Origin: Bradyrhizobium semiaridum
GTDB lineage: Bacteria > Pseudomonadota > Alphaproteobacteria > Rhizobiales > Xanthobacteraceae
DNA: 64,000 bases
Assembly: GCF_020329505.1 (NCBI RefSeq)
Contig: NZ_JAGKJJ010000034.1
Coordinates: 17,620 to 81,619 of the forward strand
Reading direction: 5' to 3'
Position 1 is the first letter of the stretch. Every line of letters begins with the position of its first letter. Position numbers and translations under genes: made by a program. The notes under the pieces are model-generated. The model was not told where the DNA came from. It worked only from the letters and a program-made list of their open reading frames with translations, and ran no database searches. Shown piece after piece: positions 34,830-43,590 of the stretch.

Positions 34830-34904
34830 GGCGTGAGGCTAGCCTCTGCGCCGCGCCGGCTCAAGGCGCATTGCTTGTGGCGGCGGTCCGTCGTAACCAG
34901 CCGC

Positions 34905-35747
34905 ATGGCTCCGAACTCGCCCACCGCTCCCATCCTGTTCGATCGCGCGCTGCTCGGTGCGCGGCTGGCGCGTGCGCAGCGCAAGGGCGCGGTCACGTTC
35001 CTGCTCGAGCGCGCGGCGGAGGACATGGCGGACCGGCTGCTGGCGGTGTCGCGCAGCTTCTCCGCGGCAGCCGATGTCTGGACGCCGGACGCCGGAGTCG
35101 CGGACGCTTTGCGCGGGCGCGTCGGGGCGGTCGAGACGATCGCTTTCACCGAGTCGGAAGCGCTCGCGCTGGCGCCTGAATCGCTCGACCTTGCAGTCTC
35201 CGCGCTGGCCCTTCAATTCGTCAATGATCTGCCCGGCGTGCTGGCGCAGCTCCGCCGCGCGCTGAAGCCGGACGGATTGCTGCTCGCGGCGATGCTCGGC
35301 GGCGACACGCTGACCGAGCTGCGGCAGAGCTTTGCCGCCGCCGAAGCGGAATGCGAAGGCGGGGCATCGCCGCGCGTCGCGCCGTTCGCCGATCTGCGCG
35401 ATATCGGCGCGCTGTTGCAGCGGGCCGGCTTCGCGCTGCCGGTCACCGATGTCGACCGCGTCGTGGTGCGTTACGCCAACGCATTCTCGCTGATGAGGGA
35501 CTTGCGGAGCATGGGCGCCACCAACGTGCTGCGCGAGCGCCGCCGCATCCCGACCCGCCGCGCCACCCTGCTGCGGATGGCGCAGATCTACGCCGAACGC
35601 TTCGCCGACGGAGACGGCCGCATCCGCGCCACCTTCGACATCGTCTGGCTCTCCGGCTGGGCCCCGCATCACAGCCAGCCGAAGCCGCTGAAGCCGGGCT
35701 CGGCGAAGGCGAGTCTCGAGGCGGCGGTGAAAAGCACGAAGCGTTAG
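34905..35747 (+). CDS. BioC/NDUFAF5-like SAM-dependent methyltransferase
   Basis: 280 residues from the ATG at 34905. ILFDRALLGARLARA and VTFLLERAAEDMADRL at the start, SLDLAVSALALQFVNDLPGV, LAQLRRALKPDGLLLAAMLG and GDTLTELRQSF fit the family of mitochondrial complex I assembly factor NDUFAF5 and bacterial BioC relatives. The classical glycine-rich SAM motif is weak. Conserved next to comF in alphaproteobacteria. Substrate not established. Confidence 0.85.
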   Translation: MAPNSPTAPILFDRALLGARLARAQRKGAVTFLLERAAEDMADRLLAVSRSFSAAADVWTPDAGVADALRGRVGAVETIAFTESEALALAPESLDLAVSALALQFVNDLPGVLAQLRRALKPDGLLLAAMLGGDTLTELRQSFAAAEAECEGGASPRVAPFADLRDIGALLQRAGFALPVTDVDRVVVRYANAFSLMRDLRSMGATNVLRERRRIPTRRATLLRMAQIYAERFADGDGRIRATFDIVWLSGWAPHHSQPKPLKPGSAKASLEAAVKSTKR

Positions 35748-36184
35748 GGACGCATGATGCCCGGGCTCGCTCTCCGGAGCCCTCTCCACAAGGCCAGGGC
35801 GATCGCATGTGAGGCATATCAGCTGGTTCACTTCGCCTCTCCCGGTTGCGGGGGAGGCCGACGCGCATCGTGAGATGCGTGGCGGGTGGGGGTGTATCCG
35901 CGGTGGGATTCCCTGTGCAGAGACACCCCCACCCCGCCCTCCCCAGCAAGCGGGAGAAGGGAGCCCGCCCATTCGTGCGTCCCTTACGGTGCGTCGCCTG
36001 GAGACGGCCGCTTACGCTCCCATAGGGGGAAAAAGGGTGCTCGCACAATTTCGGAATATTGGAATAATACAGGTGAGTTGCCCGACGTGTCAAGTCGCCG
36101 TGTCGACCGCCGGCAGCCGCCGGCTCCTTTGCATGGGGTTGTTTTTCGGTATTTTGGTCGTGCCTCCGTTCCGGCCCTATCCGC
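35748..36184. other. Intergenic region with CCTCTCCC-family repeat
   Basis: This 437-base gap between two convergent genes contains the repeat at 35836-35961. The remainder (35965-36184) has no convincing gene; short open frames lack starts and motifs. Confidence 0.5.
35836..35961. repeat. Intergenic palindromic repeat (CCTCTCCC family)
   Basis: Starts CCTCTCCCGGTTGCGGGGGA and ends CCAGCAAGCGGGAGAAGGG, with internal CGCATCGTGAGATGCG and GGTGGGGGTG/CACCCCCACC inverse pairs. Related to 49359-49473 and 6492-6612. Confidence 0.85.
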
Positions 36185-36595
36185 CTACAGCAACAGGTCG
36201 ATCAGATGCGGCAGCAGCGGAATGTCCGCCGGCGGCATCGGGTAGTCGCGCAGCCTGCTCGCGCGCACCCAGGCCAGGGTCTGGCCCTCGCGCGCCACCG
36301 CGATGCCTTCCCAGCGGCGGCAGATGTAGAGCGGCATCAGGAGATGGAAGGTCTCGTAGGCGTGGCTGGCGAAGGTCAGCGGCGCGAGGCAGGGCTCGCT
36401 CACGGTGATGCCGATCTCCTCGTGCAACTCGCGGATCAGGGTCTGTTCCGGCCGCTCGCCGGGTTCGATCTTGCCGCCGGGGAATTCCCACAGGCCGGCC
36501 AGCGTCTTGCCTGCGGGGCGCTGCGCCAGCAGCACGCGCTTGTCGGCATCGACCAGCGCGCAGGCGGCGACCAGGGTCAATTTGATATCGGCCAT
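36185..36595 (-). CDS. mutT: Nudix hydrolase (MutT / (d)CTP pyrophosphatase-like)
   Basis: 136 residues from the ATG at 36595 (MADIKLTLVAACALVDADKR). The Nudix box is complete: GGKIEPGERPEQTLIRELHE followed by EIGI. WEFPGGK before it is the MutT-type substrate loop. It probably hydrolyses oxidised or non-canonical nucleoside triphosphates; 8-oxo-dGTP as substrate is inferred from family only. Confidence 0.9.
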   Translation of the reverse strand: MADIKLTLVAACALVDADKRVLLAQRPAGKTLAGLWEFPGGKIEPGERPEQTLIRELHEEIGITVSEPCLAPLTFASHAYETFHLLMPLYICRRWEGIAVAREGQTLAWVRASRLRDYPMPPADIPLLPHLIDLLL

Positions 36596-36754
36596 GCGGC
36601 GTGGGCGTCCTTGCTCCTGCGATCTGGAAGCCCTCATTAACCAGCAACACGCTTGCAGCCAAACGATTTTATCTCGGCGCAGGCTTTCTGTGGTCGCGAT
36701 AAGCTGGCTTCAATCGGCAAGCGGCAGGGCGGCCGGCAATCAGCCCGAGCCAGG

Positions 36755-36800
36755 GCATGATCCGGAACAGTGTGGAGCGGTTTCCCGGAAGGATCGCGCT
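36755..36800. repeat. Short palindromic repeat (GCATGATCC family)
   Basis: GCATGATCCGGAACAGTGTG and CGGTTTCCCGGAAGGATCGC correspond to the copy at 24070-24116 with several substitutions. Lies between the Nudix gene start and the end of the propeller protein gene. Confidence 0.7.
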
Positions 36801-36844
36801 CCGACAGAGAATCTGATCAGGACGTTTGCGATCGTCGCGCGCGG

Positions 36845-38350
36845 CTAGATCACGATGTGCCAGTCCGCCGGCACTGCGCCGGCCGAGGCGACGATATGGG
36901 CGCCGCCGATCTGGCCGTCATCCCAGATCGATACTTTGCCATTGTCGTTGCGCCAAAGAATGTCGGTCTTGCCATTGCCGTCGTAGTCGCCGGTGTCGGC
37001 GATGTGCCAGTCGTTGCCGACGACGCCCGCCGCGGCGATGATGTGGGCGCCGCCGAGCTGGCCGTTATCCCAGATCGACACCGCGCCATTGTCGTTGCGC
37101 CAGAGAATGTCGTCATGGCCGTCGCCGTTGAAGTCGCCGGTGCCGGCAATGTGCCAGTCCGCCGGCACCACGCCGGCGGAGGCAACGATGTGGGCGTTTG
37201 CGATCTTGCCCTGGTCCCAGATCGAGACCGCTCCATTGTCGTTGCGCCAGAGAATGTCGGCATGGCCATCGCTGTCGAAGTCGCCGGTGCCGGCGATCTT
37301 CCAACTGGCCGGCACCACACCCGCGGACGCGACGATGTGAGCGAGGCTCATTGCGCCGCCGTTCCAGATCGAGACCGCGCCATTGTCGTTGCGCCACACG
37401 ATGTCGGCGCCGCCGTCGCTGTCGAAATCGCCGGTGCCGGCGATGTGCCAGTCGGTCGGCACCCCGCTGTAGGACCACGACCAGCCGTTGTTGCCGGTGA
37501 ACATCACGTCGCCATTGTCGTTGCGCCAGAGAATCTCGCTGACGCCGCCGCCGGTGAAGCCGTCGCTGCCGGCGATATGCCAGCTGTTCGATATCTGGCC
37601 GGCGCTGTGGATGATGTGGGCGTTGCCGATCTGCCCGCTGCTCCAGACCGACACTGCGCCGTTGTCATTGCGCCAGAGAATGTCGTCGTGGGCATCGCCG
37701 TTGAAATCGTTCTTGGGAGGGGCTGGATAGAAATGGCCCTGAATCGAGAAATTGTCGACCGCGAGGCCGTTGGCCCGGTTGATGCCGTGTGGATCCGGGG
37801 GTGACGGAACCCAGCGAATGTAGAGGGTGCCACCGGGCGCAAGCCCCGAGTGCAAGTCGGCTTGGAGCGAGGTTTGATTTATATGAGAATTGCCCAGCGT
37901 CGGGCCGTTGCGGGACATCGGATTCGGCGAGGCGAAGTCCAATTGATCGACGTCGAACCATGTTCCTGTCGTGAGTGAGGTCGCATCAAGGCTGTACTGG
38001 AAATCGAGATGATTGGAACCGCCGCCGTGCCAAAGCTCACCGGTATACGAGATCGAGAACATCCCGATCGAGCGGTCGGTGTCGTTGACGAATTCGGCAC
38101 CGACGAAGGTTAACGGACCAGGCGCAAACTCGCCGAAGGCGCGCTCCGAGCTGCCGTTCGCACCGTAGCTATAGACGCTGTTGGAGAAGCGGCTTCCGTC
38201 GTCCGCATCGACTAGGCCGTTGTCGACGATTTCGCGGAAATCCCAGCCCTGCGGGAGCTGACTCGCACTTTCGGTGCCGCTCGATACGAGCGTATCGAAG
38301 TTCTGGAAGTAAGAGAGGCTGCCGCTCAGCTGGATGGGCGATACGCTCAT
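36845..38350 (-). CDS. FG-GAP/VCBS-repeat beta-propeller protein, six repeat units
   Basis: 501 residues. Residues 1 to about 210 form an N-terminal beta domain (SYFQNFDTLVSSGTESASQL, PQGWDF, SLTTGTWFDVDQLDF, GLAVDNFSI), probably a jelly-roll or carbohydrate-binding-like fold. Residues 214-501 hold six units of about 48 residues with cores such as DSDGHADILWRNDNGAVSIW. The D-x-D/N-x-D-G-x-x-D pattern fits calcium binding, as in FG-GAP/VCBS propellers. The first unit lacks its leading WHIAGTGDF strand, which is supplied by the C-terminal ADWHIVI. No N-terminal signal peptide or RTX repeats are visible, so secretion is uncertain. It starts 35 bases after its larger paralogue. Confidence 0.85.
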   Translation of the reverse strand: MSVSPIQLSGSLSYFQNFDTLVSSGTESASQLPQGWDFREIVDNGLVDADDGSRFSNSVYSYGANGSSERAFGEFAPGPLTFVGAEFVNDTDRSIGMFSISYTGELWHGGGSNHLDFQYSLDATSLTTGTWFDVDQLDFASPNPMSRNGPTLGNSHINQTSLQADLHSGLAPGGTLYIRWVPSPPDPHGINRANGLAVDNFSIQGHFYPAPPKNDFNGDAHDDILWRNDNGAVSVWSSGQIGNAHIIHSAGQISNSWHIAGSDGFTGGGVSEILWRNDNGDVMFTGNNGWSWSYSGVPTDWHIAGTGDFDSDGGADIVWRNDNGAVSIWNGGAMSLAHIVASAGVVPASWKIAGTGDFDSDGHADILWRNDNGAVSIWDQGKIANAHIVASAGVVPADWHIAGTGDFNGDGHDDILWRNDNGAVSIWDNGQLGGAHIIAAAGVVGNDWHIADTGDYDGNGKTDILWRNDNGKVSIWDDGQIGGAHIVASAGAVPADWHIVI

Positions 38351-38385
38351 CGTCGATGCTCCGATCGAAATGCAACGCTGCTAGT

Positions 38386-40821
38386 CTAGATCGCGATGTG
38401 CCAATCCGCCGGCACCACGCCGGCGGAGGCGATGATGTGCGCGCCGCCGAGCTGGCCGTTATCCCAGATCGACACCGCGCCGTTCTCGTTGTGCCAGAGG
38501 ATGTCGGCGCTGCCGTTGTTGTCGTAGTCGCCGGTATCCATAATGTGCCAGCTTGCCGGCACGGCGCCTGCGCTTGCGACAATGTGGGCGCCGCTAATCT
38601 CGGCGCTGTCCCAGATCGACACCGCGCCGTTATTGTTCTGCCAGAGCACGTCATCGTGCTTGTCGCCGTTGAAGTCGCCGGTGCCGGCGATCTGCCAGCC
38701 GTCAGGGACGGCGCCCGCAGCGGCGATGATGTGGGCGTCCGCGATCCGGCCGTCATCCCAGATCGACACTGCGCCATTGTCGTTGTGCCAGAGGATATCG
38801 GCCCTGCCGTTGCGGTCGAAGTCGCCGACGCCGGCGATCTGCCAGCCGTCCGGCACGGCGCCTGCCGAAGCGATGATGTGCGCGCCGCTGATCTGCCCGC
38901 TGTCCCAGATGGATACCGCGCCGTTGTCGTTGCGCCAGAGGACATCTGCGGTACCGTCGTCGTTGAAATCGCCGGTGCCGGCGAAGTGCCAGGTGGTCGG
39001 GACGCCGTTGAACACCTGCGGCGTGCTTCCGCCGGTGATCATCACCGAGCCGTTGTCGTTGCGCCACAACATCTCGCTGGTGTGATCGGCGTTGAAGTCT
39101 CCCGAGCCGGCCAGATGCCAGGCGTTGGAGATCATGCCGGCCGAGGCGACGATATGCGCGCCGCCGATCTGTCCGCTGTTCCAGATCGATACCGCACCGT
39201 TGTCGTTGCGCCAGACGATGTCGGCATGGTGGTCGTCGTTGAAGTCGTTCCTCGGATAATAGGTGGAGACGTCGGGGACGCTAGAAACCGTCAGCGATCC
39301 GGCCGGGCTGTCGCCGCCAGGCCCGACGATGTGCCAGGTCGACGGCACGGCGCCTGCGGACGCGATGATGTGGGCGCCGCCGATTTGCCCGTTATCCCAG
39401 ATCGACACCGCGCCGCTGTCGTTGCGCCAGAGGATGTCGGCTTTGCCATTGCCGTCATAGTCGCCGGTGTCGGCAATGTGCCAGCTGGTCGGTACGACGC
39501 CCGCGGAGGCGACGATGTGGGCGCCGCTGGCTTGCCCGCTGTCCCAGATCGATACCTTGCCGTTGTCGTTGCGCCACAGGATGTCGTCGTGGCCGTCGCC
39601 GTTGAAGTCGCCGGTGCCGGCGATGTGCCAGTCACTGCCGACCGCGCCCACTGCGGAGACGATATGAGCGCGGCCGATCTTTCCGCTATCCCAGATCGAC
39701 ACCGCGCCGTTGTCGTTGCGCCAGAGGATATCGGCCGAGCCGCTGCCGTCGAAATCGCCGGTGCCGGCAATGTGCCAGCTCGCCGGCACCACGCCTGGAT
39801 TCACGTTGTTGGTCGTGTTGTAGAAGTAGGACGACCAGACCTCGATTGCGCCGTTGTCGTTTTGCCAGAGGATGCCGCTGGTGCCTTCGCCGTAGAAATC
39901 GCCGGTGCCGACAATGTGCCAGTCCGTCGACTTCGGTTGGGTGAGAATCTGCGCGCGACTGCTGTCGCCGTTGAACCAAATCGACGTTGCGCCGCTGTCG
40001 TTACGCCACAGGATGTCGCTGATGCCGTTGCCGTCGAAATCGCCGCTGCCGGCGATATGCCAAGTGCCCGGAACGCTGCCGGCGCTGGAAATGATATGTG
40101 CCTGGCCGATCTGCCCGCTATTCCAGATCGACACCGCGCCGTTGTCATTGTGCCAGAGGATGTCGGCGCGCTGATCCTTGTTGAAATCGTTCCTGCGCGG
40201 GATCGGATCGAAGGTCGTGCTGATCGAGAAGTTGTCGATCGCCAGCCCATTGCCGACGCCGCCGGACGGCACCCAGCGGATGTAGTAGGACTCGCCTGGG
40301 CCGATGCCGATGGGGAGTTGGCCACCGACGAAGTCCTGGTTCTGAAGGTCGTTTCCGTTCAGCGCGTGGCTCTGTCCGGTGCCGGTGTTCGGCGCGTAGA
40401 AGTCCAGTGCGTTGACGTCCTCCCAGTTTCCGGTGGTGAGCGATGTTGCGCCCCTGATGCTGGAGCTGAACTGGAAATCCAGCCGACCGGATCCAATGTC
40501 GGACCGCCACTGCTCTCCGGTGTAGGAGATCGTGAGGTGCATGTAGCGGTCGGTGGTGTTGGTGAACACGGCGCCGAGGATGGATTGGCCGCCGGCCTCG
40601 CCGAACGCACGGTCGGGGCTGCCGTCTGCACCGTAGCTGTAGGTGTCGCTGAACGGCGAACTTCCATCGTCCGCTTCAAGGGTGGAATCGGCACCGGTGC
40701 CGCTCTCCACGAAGCTCCAGCCTTGCGGGAGCTGGCTGTCGCTTGCGCTGCCGAAGCTCGGCAGCGTGTTGAAGGTCTGGAAATAGGAGCTCCCGGTCAG
40801 CAGGATAGGTGACAGCGGCAT
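38386..40821 (-). CDS. FG-GAP/VCBS-repeat beta-propeller protein, two arrays of six units
   Basis: 811 residues. The N-terminal beta domain (1-208: SYFQTFNTLPSFGSASDSQL, PQGWSF, GLAIDNFSI) is homologous to that of the next gene. Array 1 (about 211-503) and array 2 (525-811) each contain six units of about 48 residues with the D-x-D-x-D-G...DILWRNDNGAVSIW pattern, joined by a linker (about 504-524). Each array begins with NDFN and ends with a WHI strand, as if each closes into its own six-bladed propeller. Array 2 matches the array of the downstream protein unit by unit. No signal peptide is evident. Ligand and function unknown. Confidence 0.85.
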   Translation of the reverse strand: MPLSPILLTGSSYFQTFNTLPSFGSASDSQLPQGWSFVESGTGADSTLEADDGSSPFSDTYSYGADGSPDRAFGEAGGQSILGAVFTNTTDRYMHLTISYTGEQWRSDIGSGRLDFQFSSSIRGATSLTTGNWEDVNALDFYAPNTGTGQSHALNGNDLQNQDFVGGQLPIGIGPGESYYIRWVPSGGVGNGLAIDNFSISTTFDPIPRRNDFNKDQRADILWHNDNGAVSIWNSGQIGQAHIISSAGSVPGTWHIAGSGDFDGNGISDILWRNDSGATSIWFNGDSSRAQILTQPKSTDWHIVGTGDFYGEGTSGILWQNDNGAIEVWSSYFYNTTNNVNPGVVPASWHIAGTGDFDGSGSADILWRNDNGAVSIWDSGKIGRAHIVSAVGAVGSDWHIAGTGDFNGDGHDDILWRNDNGKVSIWDSGQASGAHIVASAGVVPTSWHIADTGDYDGNGKADILWRNDSGAVSIWDNGQIGGAHIIASAGAVPSTWHIVGPGGDSPAGSLTVSSVPDVSTYYPRNDFNDDHHADIVWRNDNGAVSIWNSGQIGGAHIVASAGMISNAWHLAGSGDFNADHTSEMLWRNDNGSVMITGGSTPQVFNGVPTTWHFAGTGDFNDDGTADVLWRNDNGAVSIWDSGQISGAHIIASAGAVPDGWQIAGVGDFDRNGRADILWHNDNGAVSIWDDGRIADAHIIAAAGAVPDGWQIAGTGDFNGDKHDDVLWQNNNGAVSIWDSAEISGAHIVASAGAVPASWHIMDTGDYDNNGSADILWHNENGAVSIWDNGQLGGAHIIASAGVVPADWHIAI

Positions 40822-41063
40822 CGTCTATGCTCCGGTCCGAATCGATGGTGCCCGACCGGAGCTGCATCGCGACCGGCGAGGCGAGAAACTGCGCGACCGT
40901 AACGCGCATGTCCGCCGCCGGCATCACCCGAACGGGCGATGCGGTGATCGCCAGATGTGCGGAATTTGTCGCGATGTCGCGTGTAACTCTTTACCCCGTC
41001 CTCCTCAGGGTGATCGGAGTAGAGGCGGAACCGCTGCTGTTGCGCGTGTCGTGACGGCCGACC

Positions 41064-42305
41064 TTACGACCTGTAGTCGCCGTTGATCGCGACGTATTCC
41101 TTGGTGAGGTCGCAGGTCAGCACGCGGTCGCGGCCCTTGCCGAGGCCGAGCGCGACCTTGATCTGGACCTTCGGTGCCTTCATCGCTTCCGACACTTCGG
41201 CCTCGTTGTAGGACGGATCGCGCGCGCCGCTCTTGGCGACGCGGATGCCGTTGAAGGAGATCGATAGCTTGTCGCGGTTGGCGGGCTCGCCGGCCTTGCC
41301 GACCGCCATCACGACACGGCCCCAATTGGCGTCCTCGCCGGCGATCGCGGTCTTGACCAGCGGCGAATTGGCGATCGACATCGCTATCTTGCGCGCCGAC
41401 GGTTTTGTCGTCGCGCCCTCGACCACGACCTCGACCAGCTTGCGCGCGCCTTCGCCGTCACGCGCCACCTGCTCGGAGAGGTCGGCGAGGATCTGCTGGA
41501 ACGCTTTTGTAAATGCCTTCAGGCGCGGGTCGCTGGCGCGCGAGATCTTCGGCGCGCCGTTGGCGGCCGCAGCCCCGGTGGCGAACGCCAGCAGCGTGTC
41601 CGAGGTCGAGGTGTCGCCGTCGATGGTCAGCGCATTGAAGGTGTCCTCGACGCCGGTCTTGAGCAGCGACTGCAGCACCGCGGCCGATAGCGGCGCGTCG
41701 GTGAAGATGAACGACAGCATGGTCGCCATGTCGGGCATGATCATGCCGGCGCCCTTGGCCATGCCGTTGATCGTCACCTTGGCCTTGCCGAGCTTCACGG
41801 TCGCGGTCGCGACCTTCGGGAAGGTGTCGGTGGTCATGATCGCCTTTGCGGCGTCCATCCAGCGGTCCGGCGCGGCGGTCTCGGCGAGCTGCGCCAGCAC
41901 GCCGTCGAACTTGGTGGCATCGAGCGGCTCGCCGATCACGCCGGTCGAGGCGAGGAAGACCTCGCCGGTGGCGCAGCCGACGGCCTTCGCGGCGATCTGC
42001 GCGGTCAGCGCGGTGGAGGTCTTGCCGGTCTTGCCGGTGAACGCGTTGGCATTGCCGGAATTGACCACCAGCGCGCGCGCGCTCCCGCCCTTCAGCTTGG
42101 CGCGGCACCATTCGACCGGCGCCGACGGGCATTTCGACTTGGTGAAGACGCCGGCCACCGCGGTGCCCTTGTCCAGCAGCGCCAGCAGCACGTCGGTGCG
42201 GTTCTTGTAGCGGATGCCGGCGGCCGCGGTCGCAAGCCGCACACCCGCGATCGCGGGCATCTCGGGAACGTCAGTCGGGGCGAGAGGGGAGACGGCGGTG
42301 GACAT
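41064..42305 (-). CDS. argJ: Bifunctional glutamate N-acetyltransferase / amino-acid N-acetyltransferase
   Basis: 413 residues from the ATG at 42305. ArgJ recycles acetyl groups from N-acetylornithine to glutamate in arginine synthesis and may also use acetyl-CoA. The autocleavage site is KGAGMIMPDMATML, with Thr195 as the nucleophile of the beta chain. SGNANAFTGKTG, TIDGDTSTSD, EDANWGR and the C-terminal NGDYRS are intact. Upstream in-frame ATGs lie in a repeat region and are not credible. Confidence 0.95.
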   Translation of the reverse strand: MSTAVSPLAPTDVPEMPAIAGVRLATAAAGIRYKNRTDVLLALLDKGTAVAGVFTKSKCPSAPVEWCRAKLKGGSARALVVNSGNANAFTGKTGKTSTALTAQIAAKAVGCATGEVFLASTGVIGEPLDATKFDGVLAQLAETAAPDRWMDAAKAIMTTDTFPKVATATVKLGKAKVTINGMAKGAGMIMPDMATMLSFIFTDAPLSAAVLQSLLKTGVEDTFNALTIDGDTSTSDTLLAFATGAAAANGAPKISRASDPRLKAFTKAFQQILADLSEQVARDGEGARKLVEVVVEGATTKPSARKIAMSIANSPLVKTAIAGEDANWGRVVMAVGKAGEPANRDKLSISFNGIRVAKSGARDPSYNEAEVSEAMKAPKVQIKVALGLGKGRDRVLTCDLTKEYVAINGDYRS

Positions 42306-42386
42306 CGGGAGGCTTCCGGCTACGGGGAGGGAAGCGCTCCATATCATCTCGTTCGGTTGAGTGGGAGAGGGGGCAGCAGCAATCAC

Positions 42387-42508
42387 GGCGTCGGCCCGGC
42401 GAAGGCCGGGACCCATAACCATCGTCATCAATTATTCAAGAAACTCCTGCCCGAACTAAACAACCTCCGCTGCGGAGTATGGGTCCCGGCCTTCGCCGGG
42501 CGACGCCG
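42387..42508. repeat. Long inverted repeat, second copy
   Basis: GGCGTCGGCCCGGCGAAGGC (from 42387) and the inverse ending CGCCGGGCGACGCC (to 42508) give 28-base arms with one mismatch, separated by about 65 bases. Same architecture as 2520-2642. Lies upstream of argJ. Confidence 0.85.
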
Positions 42509-42595
42509 TAGTCCGCATGCAGCGAAGCGTCATCCGGCAGCTCTGCAATCGCCGAGGGGCCCGTCCCGGATTTCGCTTCGCTTCATCCACTCTAC
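42508..42595. repeat. Degenerate inverted repeat (GTAGCCCGGATGGAGCG family)
   Basis: GTAGTCCGCATGCAGCGAAG at the left and CGCTTCGCTTCATCCACTCT at the right resemble the element at 30718-30800, with several substitutions. It directly abuts the preceding repeat. Confidence 0.6.
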
Positions 42596-42604
42596 ACATT
42601 CGCC

Positions 42605-42637
42605 CAAAAAGCAAATGGCCGGGACGTGCCCGGCCAT
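42605..42637 (-). terminator. Rho-independent terminator after peptidyl-prolyl isomerase gene
   Basis: On the minus strand ATGGCCGGG and CCCGGCCAT (42629-42637 and 42615-42623) form a nine-base stem around a five-base loop, followed by TTTGCTTTTTGGG. It lies 27 bases beyond the stop of the parvulin gene. Confidence 0.85.
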
Positions 42638-42663
42638 CGCAATTGAATCGATATCAGCCGCGC

Positions 42664-43590
42664 TTACTTCTTCGCCGGGGCCATCTTGTTGTCGGCCGGC
42701 TTGGCGGCGGCATCCGGTGCGGCGCCGGCCTTGGCGGCGTCGTCGGTCTTGTCCATGCGTTCGACCTTGGCGGCCTCGCGCAGCTTGGAGACGTAGTCGG
42801 CCTGCGCCTTGCGGGTCACATAGGTCTCGATCTGGGCCTTCACCTGGGCGAAGTCCGGTGCCTTGCGGTTGCGCTTTTCCTCGACCTTGATGATGTGCCA
42901 GCCGAACTGCGACTTGACCGGATCGGAGATCTTGCCCGGCTCGAGCGCGAAGGCGACCGCGGAGAATTCCGGCACCATCTGCTCCTTGGTGAAGAAGCCG
43001 AGGTCGCCGCCGTCGGCAGCGCCGGGATCCTTGGACTTCTTCTTGGCGAGTTCGGCGAAATCAGCGCCCTTGTCGAGCTCGGCCTTGACCGCCTTGGCCT
43101 CGTCCTCGGTCTCGACCAGGATGTGGCGGGCGCGCACCTCCTGCTCGCCGGTAATCTGCTTGGCGGCCTCGTCATAGACCTTCTTCATGGCCTCATCGGT
43201 GGTCGCGGCCTTGCCCTCGCTGGCGAGCAGGCTGTCCATCAACAGGCGGTTGCGGGTGAAGGCGAGGCGCTTCTTGAACTCGTCGGTGTTCTCGACCTTC
43301 TTGTCCTCGGCGGCCTTGGACACGATCTTCATGTCGATCAGGAACGACAGCACGTTGTCCTTCTTGGTCGCCGGGTCCATCTGGGCGAGGCTCGGGCCCA
43401 GTTCCTCCTCGGCGAGCGCGACGTCGCTGGCGCGGATTTCGGAACCGTTGACCTTCGCGAGCACCGGGTCGGATTCCGCGGCACGGACCGGCAGGCCGGC
43501 GGCCAGCACTGCGACAAGAGAGCCCGTCGCGGCCAGGGTGGCGAGGCCGAGGCGCAGGCCGGTTTTGATATCCCGAGGCGAGGTGGTCAT
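42664..43590 (-). CDS. Periplasmic parvulin-type peptidyl-prolyl cis-trans isomerase
   Basis: 308 residues with a signal peptide (LGLATLAATGSLVAVLAAGL, cleavage after VRA near residue 37). A SurA-N/PrsA-like helical domain (about 40-140) precedes the rotamase domain (about 150-245: VRARHILVETEDEAKAVKAE, GGDLGFFTKEQMVPEF, SQFGWHIIKVEEKR). The C-terminal tail is Ala/Lys-rich. It is expected to assist folding of exported proteins. It is divergent from secA, a functional match (export and folding). Confidence 0.93.
   Translation of the reverse strand: MTTSPRDIKTGLRLGLATLAATGSLVAVLAAGLPVRAAESDPVLAKVNGSEIRASDVALAEEELGPSLAQMDPATKKDNVLSFLIDMKIVSKAAEDKKVENTDEFKKRLAFTRNRLLMDSLLASEGKAATTDEAMKKVYDEAAKQITGEQEVRARHILVETEDEAKAVKAELDKGADFAELAKKKSKDPGAADGGDLGFFTKEQMVPEFSAVAFALEPGKISDPVKSQFGWHIIKVEEKRNRKAPDFAQVKAQIETYVTRKAQADYVSKLREAAKVERMDKTDDAAKAGAAPDAAAKPADNKMAPAKK

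Noticed and set aside
34478..36093. Several minus-strand open frames across the methyltransferase gene and following spacer
   Set aside because: They are antisense or cross repeats, have no domains, and conflict with the well-supported plus-strand gene.
36850..40150. Possible CRISPR or satellite array because of regular repeated DNA
   Set aside because: The period of about 147 bases corresponds to protein repeat units inside open frames; there are no short direct repeats with unique spacers and no cas genes.
38356..40812. 818-codon open frame on the plus strand opposite the propeller gene
   Set aside because: It is the exact antisense of the repeat protein; high GC third positions keep the opposite frame open. 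No ribosome site or known motif, and the minus-strand protein has clear FG-GAP repeats.
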